Notes: generated by a model from the sequence alone, not told the origin. Shown: positions 1 to 12,169, counted from the stretch's first letter. The stretch: 64,000 bases of DNA from Chiridota heheva (GCA_020152595.1 JAIGNY010001864.1:607501-671500); one strand, 5' to 3'. Translations and numbers: made by a program.

Positions 1-878
1 TACCTTTTTCCTCATCTGTCAAGTATGTTGGAACCCTGACTCACAACTGGTTAACCGTTTCTGAGCAACAATTAAGCTTTCTGATTTGTAAATTATATGC
101 ATAGCAGTTTGACTCATCATTTTCCCAAGGCAGGAAGTTTTTGCGGTTGTATTTTTAAGTTCTCTTGCTTCCAGTCATTCAAACAACTACTATGCATGGC
201 AACAAGCCATGCAGTAAGATGTTGTTTTGGGTAAAGAAAATGGATTCAAATGTAAGGGTCAGTGGGCCTTTTGCAAACGAGAGTTAACAGTTTCTGGAAA
301 GGAAAGAGGCGAACACACTTTCTTCAGATATATAATGCAGCTTAAAATGGGTCAAAAAAACTTTGGGGAATTCATTATTAATCTATTTCTTATAGATTTT
401 AGTCTGTCAAAGAAGATTCAAGTTTCCAAAATTGTACTTATATTTGACAGTGATTTTTGTTTGTGATGACAATTTGTTTCTTCAAAGTTAATAAATAATG
501 TGCTACCACTAACCCTCATAGTCTTCTTCATATTGGGTACATCTGCTTAAACATCATGCACATATGCCTACTTTCCACCATGCTATGAAAACACATTTTA
601 TACACCAGCTGCACTTATGGTTCAGAGATTAATTTATTCTGTAAACAATTTATCCAAGCAATATTTATATTCATATTTACCATGCATGAGTGACATCAAA
701 GGTCAATGGTGGTCAATTGTTTTTTTTACTGAACAGCTGAAAATGGCCAAAATCAGCGGTTGGGGAATAATGGAGATGACACAACATGTGTTTCACCCTC
801 ATAGTCTTTTTGCTTCACCCTCTTAGCCATACCATCATAGCCTTTTTACTTTTATTTCAGGAGAATATCTCTTTGGCG
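1..878. other. AT-rich DNA, nothing recognised
   Basis: No reading frame here resembles a known protein, and the short open frames lack coding character. No tandem repeat or RNA gene was seen. Confidence 0.6.
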
Positions 879-973
879 GAATAAGATTTTTTTAATGCTA
901 TCTTCACCTTTTTGTTTCTTTTGAAGTGCTCTTTCATACAAGATAAGACTTGCTTGACCACTGAACTAATCCT
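879..973 (+). repeat. Solo terminal arm of the TTAA-type inverted-repeat element
   Basis: These ~95 bases match the right arm of the element at 49112-52238 (positions about 52145-52238) and, in reverse complement, its left arm. The arm ends in CTAATCCT, the same terminal octamer, but the next bases are TTCA rather than TTAA. No partner arm was found to the left, so this is a truncated or solo end. The match is direct; calling it a transposon end rests on the intact element elsewhere in the window. Confidence 0.6.
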
Positions 974-2824
974 TTCAATCACAAAATTGTACATTTACTC
1001 TCTCTTTCACTCTGGTAACCAGTTTATATGGCACTCTTTCTGGCTTTTCACTGTAACCTCCCCCCCCCCCCCCATCTCCTCCCTCCCCTTGCAAAAAAGG
1101 TAACTCATGCATTTAAATGTCAACCAAAATCATTCATGTCCACATTTTTCTCCTAAGGCAACATTTTCACTAGTCTACCAACGATTTCAGAATATATATA
1201 ACCTACCTGAACATATTAACCTGCACATATTAAGAAGGAAAGTTGTAGTATGTAACATATGAAGAAGGAAAGCTATATGCACCATTATTTGCTAATCATA
1301 AATCACCTGTTTTATGATTCATTGGCTGTAATATTCTCATGTTTTCTCCTTCATACATCAATCCTTAGTTCTAAAAAAATGCATTATCTATATATATATA
1401 TATATATGACTAATTATTACGAGCAGGCGATACTTGGAAATGCCCATTGTCTGAACTATATCGTTTACTCTTTGAGTAGAAAATCAGTGCCCCATGAAAA
1501 TCACTGGCAGCTATGAAAATTTCAAAATATGTGCAATTGGCAGTTTTACTCTCATTTAATGAGGTCATTTCAAAAATTCATATGAATCGTGAAGGAGAAC
1601 TTGAAATTTGAATATCTGCAAATGGATGTGTGGTTAGACATGCCTGACTTACGGTAGAAAATTGCCAGTTTTATAAGTGGACGTGAGTGACATACCATTA
1701 GATCACCTCTCTAAATTGCTAATGGCCCCTTTAAAAAGCAATCAAACTTTATGCATTCTCCTTAGGTACACCAATTTGAGAAGCAGAAAAGATTAGGAAC
1801 ATATTCACTCATAAGCTTCAATTGTTTCTACTTAACATGTTATCAAAGTCTTGGGTTTTTTTTACGATCCGCTTAAAAAAAATGTTAACAGTCGATTATT
1901 TTATAACCCTGATCGCATTGTGTTAATTTAATGAGAAGTGATGAGATTAATTTGAAAATGTCACCATTTCTTTTATACTACTATTTTGTACGAAATGAGA
2001 GAAAACTCCATGCTTATTATTGTTATTAGCAAATACAAATTTCCATACAATTTCTTAATGATCTGCTAAAGCTGGAAGCTTTTACTGTAATGATCTGTGA
2101 CGAGATATTTTATGTTTTATCAAATGTTCACGGATGTTTCGGTCACTTTATCAAAGGCATATCTCAGTTGTAGTTATATTTCTACAAATTTTGACACTCT
2201 AATAAAATTTCACGAAAAGCAAATTGGAAACAGCACTTTAACTTATCTTATTAGCTGAACAAAGTTGAATCTGCTGATAAATTAATGTAGAAGCTGATGA
2301 TTTAATGGAAGAACTCCTCTCCAAAAACTAATAATATCATAAAACTACTTTGCTTGCTCTTTTTGACAACTAAAAGTTTCATCACAAATTTAATTCCTGC
2401 AAAAAACTTATCCAAGTTAAACAAGTTGAAGAAAAGTTTTGAAATTCAGCTACTGAATTAGAATAAGAATAAAAGATTATTATATAAGAATGTGGAGAGG
2501 TGTATTCAACTGATGACATTTCATATCTGCAGGGTTTGGGAGATAATTAGAGAAAAAATATTCAAAAAGTTGTGAAAATCAATAAACTGACAGCTAAAAT
2601 TCCTTTTGTTTCTTCTCTTAATGTCATGTCAGGAAATAGGGAGTGTTTTAATTCTCCTCATAAATTATGTGTAAGATTAAAATGCCAGAAGGGTTCACTA
2701 ATGAAAATCCTCACATTCATACATCACAAATTTGCATTTGAAAGTTCAAAAAGATGTAAAGTGACAAATATATGGGAATTTTTGCTATGTATATTGTTTT
2801 GGAGAAGCAGATGCAGCTGCAAGT
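974..2824. other. AT-rich DNA with short homopolymer tracts
   Basis: Contains a poly-C run near 1061-1073 and a short (TA)n near 1390-1407. No convincing coding sequence or RNA gene was seen. Confidence 0.55.
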
Positions 2825-4388
2825 GATCGGACAACATGGCAACATAGAATGAATGGCCTATAGTCCCTCATGAGGATCGGACAACATAGCAGCATAGAAT
2901 GAACGGCCCTAGTCCCTCATGAGGATCGGACAACATGGCAACATAAAATGAATGGCCCTAGTTCCTCATGAGGATCGGACAACATGGCAACATAGAATGA
3001 ATGGCCCTAGTCCCTCATGAGGATCGGACAACATGGCAACATAGAATGAACGGCCCTAGTCCCTCATGAGGATCGGACAACATGGCAACATTGAATGAAT
3101 GGCCCTAGTCCCTCATGAGGATCGGACAACATGGCAACATAGAATGAATGGCCCTAGTCCCACATGAGGATCGGACAACATGGCAACATAGAATGAATGG
3201 CCCTAGTCCCACATGAGGATCGGACAACATAGCAGCATAGAATGAACGGCCCTAGTCCCTCATGAGGATCGGACAACATGGCAACATAGAATGAATGGCC
3301 CTAGTCCCACATGAGGATCGGACAACATGGCAACATAGAATGAATGGCCCTAGTTCCTCATGAGGATTGGACAACATGGCAACATAGAATGAATGGCCCT
3401 AGTCCCACATGAGGATCGGACAACATGGCAACATAGAATGAATGGCCCTAGTCCCACATGAGGATCGGACAACATGGCAACATAGAATGAATGGCCCTAG
3501 TTCCTCATGAGGATCGGACAACATGGCAACATAGAATGAATGGCCCTAGTCCCTCATGAGGATCGGACAACATGGCAACATAGAATGAATGGCCCTAGTC
3601 CCTCATGAGGATCGGACAACATGGCAACATAGAATGAATGGCCCTAGTCCCTCATGAGGATCGGACAACATGGCAACATAGAATGAATGGCCCTAGTCCC
3701 TCATGAGGATCGGACAACATGGCAACATAGAATGAATGGCCCTAGTCCCTCATGAGGATCGGACAACATGGCAACATAGAATGAATGGCCCTAGTTCCTC
3801 ATGAGGATCGGACAACATGGCAACATAGAATGAACGGCCCTAGTCCCTCATGAGGATCGGACAACATGGCAACATAGAATGAATGGCCCTAGTCCTCATG
3901 AGGATCGGACAACATGGCAACATAGAATGAATGGCCCTAGTCCTCATGAGGATCGGACAACATGGCAACATAGAATGAATGGCCCTAGTCCCTCATGAGG
4001 ATCGGACAACATGGCAACATAGAATGAATGGCCCTAGTTCCTCATGAGGATCGGACAACATGGCAACATAGAATGAATGGCCCTAGTCCCTCATGAGGAT
4101 CGGACAACATGGCAACATAGAATGAACGGCCCTAGTCCCTCATGAGGATCGGACAACATGGCAACATAGAATGAATGGCCCTAGTCCTCATGAGGATCGG
4201 ACAACATGGCAACATAGAATGAATGGCCCTAGTCCCTCATGAGGATCGGACAACATGGCAACATAGAATGAATGGCCCTAGTCCCTCATGAGGATCGGAC
4301 AACATGGCAACATAGAATGAATGGCCCTAGTCCCTCATGAGGATCGGACAACATGGCAACATAGAATGAATGGCCCTAGTCCCTCAGG
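2825..4388 (+). repeat. 49-bp satellite array, about 32 copies
   Basis: The unit runs from GAGGATCGG to CCCTAGTCCCTCAT, for example 2872-2920, and repeats head to tail every 49 bases. Some units are 48 bases long through loss of one C. Variants alternate: ATGGCAACA or ATAGCAGCA, TCCCTCAT or TCCCACAT or TTCCTCAT. Nearly identical neighbouring units indicate recent amplification. The last unit changes from CCTCATGAGG to CCTCAGGAGG, where the coding-like segment below starts. No protein is encoded, since the unit is not a multiple of three. Confidence 0.95.
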
Positions 4389-4522
4389 AGGGAGAAGGAA
4401 TTGATGAGGATGACTTGTATCAAATAATGCAGCGAACCAAGCATAGACTGCATGATTGGGTCATGGTTCCCCATCAGTGTGCGACTCAAGAGACAATAAA
4501 GGATACCATAACTTTTACTTGA
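4370..4522 (+). CDS. Short reading frame, possible terminal exon, unknown product
   Basis: A 50-codon frame starts with ATG in the last satellite unit and stops at TGA (4520-4522). The part after the satellite is unlike the repeat and looks like protein: an acidic stretch IDEDDLYQ, then a helix-like QIMQRTKHRLHDW, then a mixed tail ending TITFT. The satellite/unique junction reads CCCTCAG followed by GAGGGAG, a good splice-acceptor shape, so an alternative reading is a last exon at 4388-4522 preceded by an intron that contains the 49-bp array. I do not recognise the family. An AATAAA lies at about 4494, inside the frame. With only ~45 unique codons, chance openness cannot be excluded. Confidence 0.25.
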   Translation: MALVPQEGEGIDEDDLYQIMQRTKHRLHDWVMVPHQCATQETIKDTITFT

Positions 4523-4562
4523 ACTACAAATGCTGGTTTATTCAGTCTTATTGCATTTGTTG

Positions 4563-4900
4563 GGTTGTGCAAGCTGGCAACTGAGATCGTATTACCTTAT
4601 AGCCAAGCCTATTCTGATATGATTTAGGCTGGCTAGGCTTCTGGTTTGTCACTGCAGTTGTCAGTCGATACCCCAAGCACTAAAAACAGACTTGAGTATG
4701 TAACTGAACTACTCTTACTGTGAGGATGTGCAGGCTGGCAGCTGAGATCCCATCACGTTAGACTAACATACTGATATAGGATGGCTAGGCTTCTGTTATG
4801 GTCAACACAGCTGCATCACGTTAGACTAACATACTGATATAGGATGGCTGGCAGCTGAGATCCCATCACGTTAGACTAACATACTGATATAGGATGGCTA
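4563..4900 (+). repeat. Left part of the 50-bp satellite, with diverged founder-like copies
   Basis: Positions 4563-4640 hold a diverged version of the unit (GCTGGCA, CTGAGATC, then GGCTAGGCTTCTG), followed from about 4730 by near-standard copies (CCATCACGTTAGAC, CATACTGATATAGGATGGC). The array is cut at 4900, exactly in the sequence GGATGGCTA, and resumes at 15774. The interrupting DNA is the 10.87-kb element. Confidence 0.85.
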
Positions 4901-4913
4901 CCCTTACAAAAAA
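4901..4913 (+). repeat. Left terminal inverted repeat
   Basis: CCCTTACAAAAAA, preceded by the target dinucleotide TA at 4899-4900. It is followed by GAGTGTGTCAAAC, which resembles the sequence inside the right end (CCTGTGTCA on the complementary strand). Confidence 0.85.
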
Positions 4914-5891
4914 GAGTGTGTCAAACCTAGTCTGTGTTCCTGCAGGAACACATGTGGCAGACAAAAGACTTCACGTGTGGCAAACAAAAGTGACACACAT
5001 GACAATGCATGAAATTGGAACTAATCCCCTGCGTGTCTAACAGGTAATCACACATGTGTTCACGTGTGGCTGACATGCATGTAAATGTGTGAAAATAAGT
5101 GTTTTAACAAGACATGAAAAAGTGTGGTAAAACAAGTTCCAACCTGTGACAAGAAGTGTGGCAAAGCGTGGCAAATTTTCAAGTTTTTTTTAACCAGCTT
5201 TACAGCTAAGCCATTGCATTATGCAAGGAGGCCCTCCTTTGGAAGTGTGTGAAAATTAATATATGTTCTATGGATATGTAGACATACAGACACAGTCATT
5301 GCCACATTATAAGTATTATGCAAGGTTTTGTCAAAAATTTTGGTTTTCTTTCAAGTTGTAAAAGCAAAATGTGTTTAAATAGGAAGGTTACAATTTAAGT
5401 GTCACTTTCCTTGTTCAAATGTTTTATGACTCTCAATTTTGTTGTTTTCATCCAATAATATTAAACTTATGAAACTGTTACTTAAAAAAAGTTTTGCCTC
5501 TGGAAGAACATGATAAAATGCAAGGACATGATGTTTTATACATGTAACCCCTAAATCTACTTCTTAAAAACAAATATAATGCAGGAAAATTAGAATGTCC
5601 TCTTGTTGAAAACCGCAATACATGTTTTTTTAAGAGGACTGCCTAGGAAAATTTCAAGAGGGACAAATAAATTTTATTATGTTAATTGGTTTTATTGGTC
5701 ATGATAAAACTACTTTATTACAGCATACTTGTGATTTTAGCTTAAGACTACTTTCATGACTCTATGTCATGAAACTTCCTTTGGTTGTACATATATGATT
5801 TTAAAATATTTTGAAATTTAAGTATCAAAAGCCTAATTTTTGCATAACTTTCAAAACACTTCTTGAGACAATTAAATTTATCTTCCCCCAG
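4914..5891. other. Left subterminal region of the 10.87-kb element
   Basis: Positions 4914-5170 are rich in GTGTGTCAA, CACGTGTGGC, CACATGTG and GTGTGGCAAA words, some in both orientations. A segment near 5005-5025 containing ATGCATGAAATTGGAAC recurs in the same orientation at 15730-15747, near the right end. The rest, to 5891, is AT-rich without a recognised feature. Confidence 0.55.
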
Positions 5892-6000
5892 GCCTTCACA
5901 GTTGCTTTTCGACATGACAATTTACCTTACATTGTTACGATGGATCAATACAACATTTTTGAGGATGGGTATAATACTTTAGTTGGCAGAATCAAAGAAA
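5892..6000 (+). pseudogene. Exon-like segment, unknown product
   Basis: A strong acceptor, TTTATCTTCCCCCAG, ends at 5891 and is followed by an open frame that looks coded rather than random: AFTVAFRHDNLPYIV then TMDQYNIFEDGYNTLVGRI. A possible donor, GTGTGT, starts at 6001; read on without splicing, the frame stops at 6015-6017. It lies about 1 kb inside the TIR element, so it may be a remnant of a transposase or of a captured host gene. I do not recognise the family, and the phase does not join simply to the next exon-like segment. Confidence 0.3.
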
Positions 6001-6494
6001 GTGTGTTATTTTGTTAAGGTGGTAACAACTTGAATACTGCAGGAAAGATATGATATCCTCTAATTGATTACCAGCAATATGATTATGCGATGGGGAAGAG
6101 AAGGACCATTTTATGTATGACAAAATTATTACAACTAATCATTAATCAGTTTTTTAAATTTTATATTTATATTCATCACAGGATGATTCTAACTGTTTTA
6201 TCTTTAGGCTATCTTTAAGCATACATTTTTGACTAGAACTAGACTAGAACGTACACAAAATGAATGGTGTAAATGCAAAAGCAGTTTGATACCAAATTAT
6301 TTATCAAATTTCTTTTCTTAAATTACTCTTCAGTAGATGCAAATATCTGCTCCTGTAAGACAAAATCGTACACCAAATTTGAAAGCCTGACTTTCGTCAA
6401 ACAATTTTTTTAATACTGAACAATTGGAGAAAGTTACTGGTTTACATGGTCTCTTAAAGAGATGATTATATTTTATATCTTTATTTGATTCCAG

Positions 6495-6541
6495 TGTAAA
6501 AGGAAGGGAAGTGGCAGAAAATTTGCACAACAGAAAAATCG
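6495..6541 (+). pseudogene. Exon-like segment C, copy 1
   Basis: Bounded by an acceptor (TTATTTGATTCCAG) and a consensus donor (GTATGT). In one frame it reads VKGREVAENLHNRKI and joins in phase to the next segment at 7070-7158. The same borders occur in the duplicated copy at 10396-10464. Function is unknown. Confidence 0.3.
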
Positions 6542-7069
6542 GTATGTTGAATTGTTTTGGTAATCCTGATGAAAGCCATCTTGAGAAAAATTAATAGAAT
6601 ATATTCGAAAATTGAATCTTTAAGTTAGGCCTACTTAGCAGGCAAGAGTTACCTAAATATCAAGTTATTTCTTAAGATTTCAGATGTTTGTTCTCAAAAT
6701 ATCTTACTCTTTACTCAAAAACTTCAAAGCGTTCCTCAAAATAACATAAATTGTCCTAAAATATTTTGAAGTATCTTTCCTGAAAAATATGCAACACTTT
6801 CCAAAAAACTATCAGATTTTCCTCAAAATTTAAAATTCTTAAAGTATTTCCTCAAAACTTCTGACTTTTCCCTTAAGATTTCATTTCTTCTGTGTGTAGA
6901 TGATGGAAGGTAAACTGGGATTTTATTTATGGTCCCCACTTCCCCTTCCTTTAAAAAAGTCTAGCTAAGTCACTGCTTGATTCACTGGGTAACTCAATTG
7001 TGTTTCAACGAGATTAGTGTATTCCTGTTTTCTTTAAATAAAACACACTTTACACCTCTCCACTGTCAG

Positions 7070-7158
7070 AGATCACAACAATCCAGCAGGAAGTGCATAG
7101 TAAGGCAAAGAAAGCCAAGCAGGAAGTCGCAACAAAAGCTTCTGTGGAGATCACTTTA
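7070..7158 (+). pseudogene. Exon-like segment B, copy 1
   Basis: Follows the acceptor ACACCTCTCCACTGTCAG and ends before GTAAAA. The open frame contains TTIQQEVHSKAKKAKQEV and ends with ASVEITL, a lysine-rich, probably helical stretch. The duplicate at 11002-11090 has the same length and frame, but five of the six base differences change an amino acid, which argues against current selection on the protein. Confidence 0.3.
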
Positions 7159-7224
7159 GTAAAATTAAGTGAAACTATACTATAGGTACATGTAGCTTGC
7201 ACAGAGCAGTGTTTATCTTTATTG

Positions 7225-10200
7225 ACTATCAAAGTTAAATAAATTCACTGTGTGGTTGGCACAAATATTTGTTTTAAGTGCATATCTATTTCCTAGGAAG
7301 AATTGTGTAATACCAAATTTTGAAGCCTGACTTTTCTCATATTATTTTTTTTACAAAATACATATTGATGTTCTTGAATGAAAATACCTATAATAAGGCT
7401 TCATAAACTTTTAAGCCTCAAACATGTGCCAACACATGGAAATACGTGTAAAACCCTGAAAACCTGTGTCAGAACAATGAAAGAGTTATGTGAAAAAGTG
7501 CGTCAATGCGTGTCTTAATCCTTTTAAAGTTAAATAAATTCACTGTGTGGTTGGCACAAATATCTGTTTTAAGTCCATATCTATTTCCTAGGAAGCATTG
7601 TGTAATACCAAATTTTAAAAGCTTGACTTTCCTCATATTATATCTTTTACAAAATACATATTAATGTTTTTGAATAAAAATACCTATAATACTTTATGAA
7701 CTTTTAAGCCCAAAACATGTGCCAACACGTGGAAATACGTGTAAACCCCTGAAAACCTGTGTCAGAACAATGAAAGACTTATGTAAAAAAGTGTGTCAAT
7801 GCGTGTCTTAATCCTATCAAACCTGAATAAATTCACTGTGTGGTTGGCACAAATATCTGTTTTTAAGTCCATATCTATTTCCTAGGAAGCATTGTGTAAT
7901 ACCAAATTTTGAAAGCAGCACTTTCCTCATATTATATCTTTTACAAAATACATATATTATATTTTTGAATGAAAATACCTATAATACTTCATAAACTTTT
8001 AAGCCAAAATCATGTGCCAATACATGGAAATTTGTGTAAAACTCGAAAACCTGTGTCAGAACAATAAAAGAGTTCTGTGAAAAAGTGTGTCAATGCATGT
8101 CTTAATCCTATCAAAGTTAAATAAATTCACAGGATCAAGTGGTTGGCACAAATATCTGTTTTAGGTTCATATCTCTTTCTTAGGAAGATTTAAGTAATAC
8201 CAAATTTTGAAGCTTGACTTTCCTCATATTATGTCTTTTACAAAATACATATATTATGTTTTTGAATGAAAATACCTATAATACTTCATAAACTTTTAAG
8301 CCCAAAACCTGTGCCAACACATGGAAATACGTGTAAAACCCTGAAAACCTGTGTCAGAACAATGAAAGAGTCCTGTAAAAAAGTGTGTCAATGCGTGTCT
8401 TAATCCTATCAAAGTTGAATAAATTCACAGGATCAAGTGGTTGGCACAAATATCTGTTTTAAGTTCATATCTATTTCCTAGGAAGAATAATGTGATACCA
8501 AATTTTAAAAGCTTGACTTTCCTCATGTTATATCTTTTACAAAATACATATTAATGTTTTTGAATAAAAATACCTATAATACTTTATGAACTTTTAAGCC
8601 CAAAACATGTGCCAACACATGGAAATACGTGTAAACCCCTGAAAACCTGTGTCAGAACAATGAAAGACTTATGTAAAAAAGTGTGTCAATGCGTGTCTTA
8701 ATCCTATCAAACCTGAATAAATTCACTGTGTGGTTGGCACAAATATCTGTTTTTAAGTCCATATCTATTTCCTAGGAAGAATTGTGTAATACCAAATTTT
8801 GAAGCTTGACTTTCCTCATATTATGTCTTTTACAAAATGCATATATTATGTTTTTGAATAAAAAATACCTATAATACTTCATAAACTTTTAAGCCAAAAT
8901 CATGTGCCAACACATGGAAATGCGTGTAAAACCCTGAAAACCTGTGTCAGAACAATGAAAAAGTTATGTGAAAAAGTGCGTCAATGCGTGTCTTAATCCA
9001 ATCAAAGGTAAATAAATTCACAGGATCAAGTGGTTGGCACAAATATCTGTTTTAAGTCCATATCTATTTCCTAGGAAGCATTGTGTAATACCAAATTTTG
9101 AAAGCAGCACTTTCCTCATATTATATCTTTTACAAAATACATATATTATATTTTTGAATGAAAATACCTATAATACTTCATAAACTTTTAAGCCAAAATC
9201 ATGTGCCAATACATGGAAATTTGTGTAAAACTCGAAAACCTGTGTCAGAACAATAAAAGAGTTCTGTGAAAAAGTGTGTCAATGCGTGTCTTAATCCTAT
9301 CAAAGTTAAATAAATTCACAGGATCAAGTGGTTGGCACAAATATCTGTTTTAGGTTCATATCTCTTTCTTAGGAAGATTTAAGTAATACCAAATTTTGAA
9401 GCTTGACTTTCCTCATATTATGTCTTTTACAAAATACATATATTATGTTTTTGAATGAAAATACCTATAATACTTCATAAACTTTTAAGCCCAAAACCTG
9501 TGCCAACACATGGAAATACGATGTAAAACCCTGAAAACCTGTGTCAGAACAATGAAAGAGTCCTGTAAAAAAGTGTGTCAATGCGTGTCTTAATCCTATC
9601 AAAGTTGAATAAATTCACAGGATCAAGTGGTTGGCACAAATATCTGTTTTAAGTTCATATCTATTTCCTAGGAAGAATAATGTGATACCAAATTTTAAAA
9701 GCTTGACTTTCCTCATATTATATCTTTTACAAAATACATATTAATGTTTTTGAATAAAAATACCTATAATACTTTATGAACTTTTAAGCCCAAAACATGT
9801 GCCAACACGTGGAAATACGTAAACCCCTGAAAACCTGTGTCAGAACAATGAAAGACTTATGTAAAAAAGTGTGTCAATGCGTGTCTTAAACCTATCAAAC
9901 CTGAATAAATTCACTGTGTGGTTGGCACAAATATCTGTTTTTAAGTCCATATCTATTTCCTAGGAAGAATTGTGTAATACCAAATTCTGAAGCTTGACTT
10001 TCCTCATATTATGTCTTTTACAAAATGCATATATTATGTTTTTGAATAAAAAATACCTATAATACTTCATAAACTTTTAAGCCAAAATCATGTGCCAACA
10101 CATGGAAATGTGTGTAAAACCCTGAGAACCTGTGTCAGAACAATGAAAAAGTTATGTGAAAAAGTGTGTCAATGCGTGTCTTAATCCTATCAAAGGTAAA

Positions 10201-10290
10201 TAAATTCACAGGATGAAGTGGTTGGCACAAATATCTGTTTTAAGTCCATATCTATTTCCTAGGGAGAATTGTGTAATTCTAAAGCTTGAC
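7225..10290 (+). repeat. 297-bp tandem array, about 10 units, with four-unit higher-order repeat
   Basis: The landmark GGTTGGCACAAATAT occurs near 7254, 7549, 7842, 8141, 8439, 8732, 9032, 9330, 9629, 9920 and 10220, spaced 291-300 bases apart. Units four apart are more alike than neighbours: 7842 pairs with 9032, 8141 with 9330, 8439 with 9629 and 8732 with 9920, giving a period of about 1190 bases. Each unit includes a block with GTGCCAACACATGG, GAAAACCTGTGTCAG and GTGTGTCAATGCGTGTC, which resembles the subterminal sequence of the enclosing element. Confidence 0.93.
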
Positions 10291-10395
10291 TTTCCTCAGA
10301 ATTATTACTTTTAATACTGAACAAGTAGAGGAAGTTACTGGTTTACATGGTCTCTTGAAGAGATAATTATATTTTACATCTTTATCCTAAACCAG

Positions 10396-10464
10396 TGGCA
10401 TATCTAAAAGGAAGGAAAAGGGCCTTGTCAGGAATTTTCAAAAATTTGCACAACAGAAAAATCA
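10396..10464 (+). pseudogene. Exon-like segment C, copy 2
   Basis: Acceptor CCTAAACCAG and donor GTATGT as in copy 1, but the segment is 22 bases longer. The frame that ends in NLHNRKI stays open throughout. It would join in phase to the segment at 11002. Confidence 0.28.
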
Positions 10465-11001
10465 GTATGTTGAATTGTTTTGGTAATCCTGATGAAAGCC
10501 ATCTTGAGAAAAATTATTAGAATATTTCTGAAAATTGAATCTTTAAGTTAGGCCTACTTAGCCGGTTAGAGTTATTTCCTAACATTCTAGATGTTTGTCC
10601 TCAAATTATCTTACTCAAAAACTTTCCTTAAAATATTATAACTTGTCCTAAAAATTTCTGAAGTATCTTTTCTAAAAAATATGCAACATTTTCCCAAAAA
10701 CTTCTCAGGTTTTCCTCATAATATCTTAATTTTCTTTAAAATGTTCTTATTTCTCCTCAAAATACCCAAAGTTACTTTTCCTCAAATTTTAAAATTCTCA
10801 AAGTATTTCTCTTAGAATTGCATTTCTTCTGTGTGTTGGGGAGGAGGGTAAACTGGGGTTTTATTTATGATCCCCACTTCCTTTAAAAAAGTATAGCTAA
10901 GTCACTGCCTGATTCACTGGGTAACTCTATTGTGTTTTAACGAGATTAGTGTAATCCTGCTTTCTTTAAACAAAACACACTTCACACCTCTCCACTGTCA
11001 G

Positions 11002-11090
11002 AGACCACAACAATCCAGCAGGTAGTGCATAATAAGGCAAAGAAAGTCAAGCAGGAAGTCACAACAAAGGCTTCTGTGGAGATCACTTTA
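11002..11090 (+). pseudogene. Exon-like segment B, copy 2
   Basis: Same acceptor and 89-base length as 7070-7158. The frame contains TTIQQVVHNKAKKVKQEV and is open to the GT at 11091. Most differences from copy 1 are amino-acid changes. Confidence 0.28.
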
Positions 11091-11365
11091 GTTGACTATC
11101 AAAGTTAAATAAATTTATTGTGTGCTTGGCACAAATATCTGTTTTAAGTTCATATCTATTTTCTAGGAAGAATTGTGTAATGCCAAATTTTGAAAGCTTG
11201 ACTTTTCTCAAATTATGCATGTTATGTCTTTTAAAATATACATATTTAATGTTTTGAATGAAAATACCTATAATATAATATACCAAATATCTGTTTTAAC
11301 TTCATATCTATTTTCTTGGAAGAATTGTGTTATACCAAATTTTGAAGCTTGACTTTTCCTAAAAT

Positions 11366-12169
11366 TATTTTGTTGATATACACATGTTGGAGTCAAAATG
11401 TTGAATACATTATAAGTTTTAGTTTCACTAAAAACCTATCACATTGGAGCTGAAAGTCATGTGCACAGGTAATGGAACCAGGGGAGGGAGTTTGGCAGGA
11501 GCTAGGGCATGTTACCCCCCCCCCCACTTTTCTGAAAAATGACAAACGAAGAGTCCCCCTTTCAAAAGTGCAGGCCCTCAATAACAGTTGAAGGTGCAAT
11601 TACTGGTGGCATGCGCAGCTTTGAAAAAAATGAAATTAAGTGCCCCTTTTAAAATGAAGTGCTGCATTTACTCTGTTGATTTGGACTCACTATATCTACA
11701 GACTGGAGGACATATGTCTATGACTTAAGAAGTAGCCCCTAAGAGGCTGTGCCACCCTCACCTAAGCTTCCTATGCACCCCTGGTCATGTGGCTATTCAA
11801 AGTTTCATGATTGACTTCTCTCACAAGATACGTAGAGTGAATGTTTGGTTCCATTTAATAATTACACAGTAGGAACTTATGAAAAATGTAATGTCAACTA
11901 AATGTACAAGGCATAAAGAGGCAATAAATCAAAATAACATTAAAAATCTCTGATAATTAGATGTGCAAGATTCACAAGTTTCATTGGTTTACCTTTATTA
12001 TGCAGCTACACTACTAAAATTTGCATGCTTTTTCATATATTGTGAACATTAATTTAAGTTTGTCCAGTAGCGTGGCTAGGCACTGGCATTTGGGAGGGAG
12101 AAGGGGGAGTTGGGCAGGGTTTCGGGGGGAGATATTAATGATGCAATTAATAATTACAATATATTGTGA
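11366..12169. other. Spacer inside the 10.87-kb element
   Basis: AT-rich with a C-run near 11515-11525. No gene was seen. Confidence 0.5.

Larger units (their letters stand above)
6385..7330 (+). repeat. Direct duplication, copy 1 (flanks the 297-bp array)
   Basis: Matches 10284-11240 in the same orientation. Landmarks include GTTTACATGGTCTCTT, CAATCCTGATGAAAGCCAT spanning word-for-word stretches, and the segment from CACTGTCAGAGA to GGAGATCACTTTAGT. Copy 1 has about 60 extra bases at 7162-7222. The two copies bracket the 297-bp array, and each one runs into the start of an array-type unit. Confidence 0.8.
10284..11240 (+). repeat. Direct duplication, copy 2
   Basis: Same-orientation copy of 6385-7330, including both exon-like segments and their splice-type borders. 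It ends by running into a partial 297-type unit (11092-11240), and another partial unit lies at about 11286-11365. Confidence 0.8.

Noticed and set aside
2825..4388. CRISPR-like regular repeats (also the 50-, 32-, 34- and 43-bp arrays)
   Set aside because: Units are directly contiguous with no unique spacers and no cas genes, in an animal-type genome.
6341..6361. A 21-base micro-exon between a good acceptor and GTAAGA
   Set aside because: The segment and its surroundings align with the 297-bp repeat unit (CAAATATCTG, ACCAAATTT), so the splice-like signals are probably coincidental.
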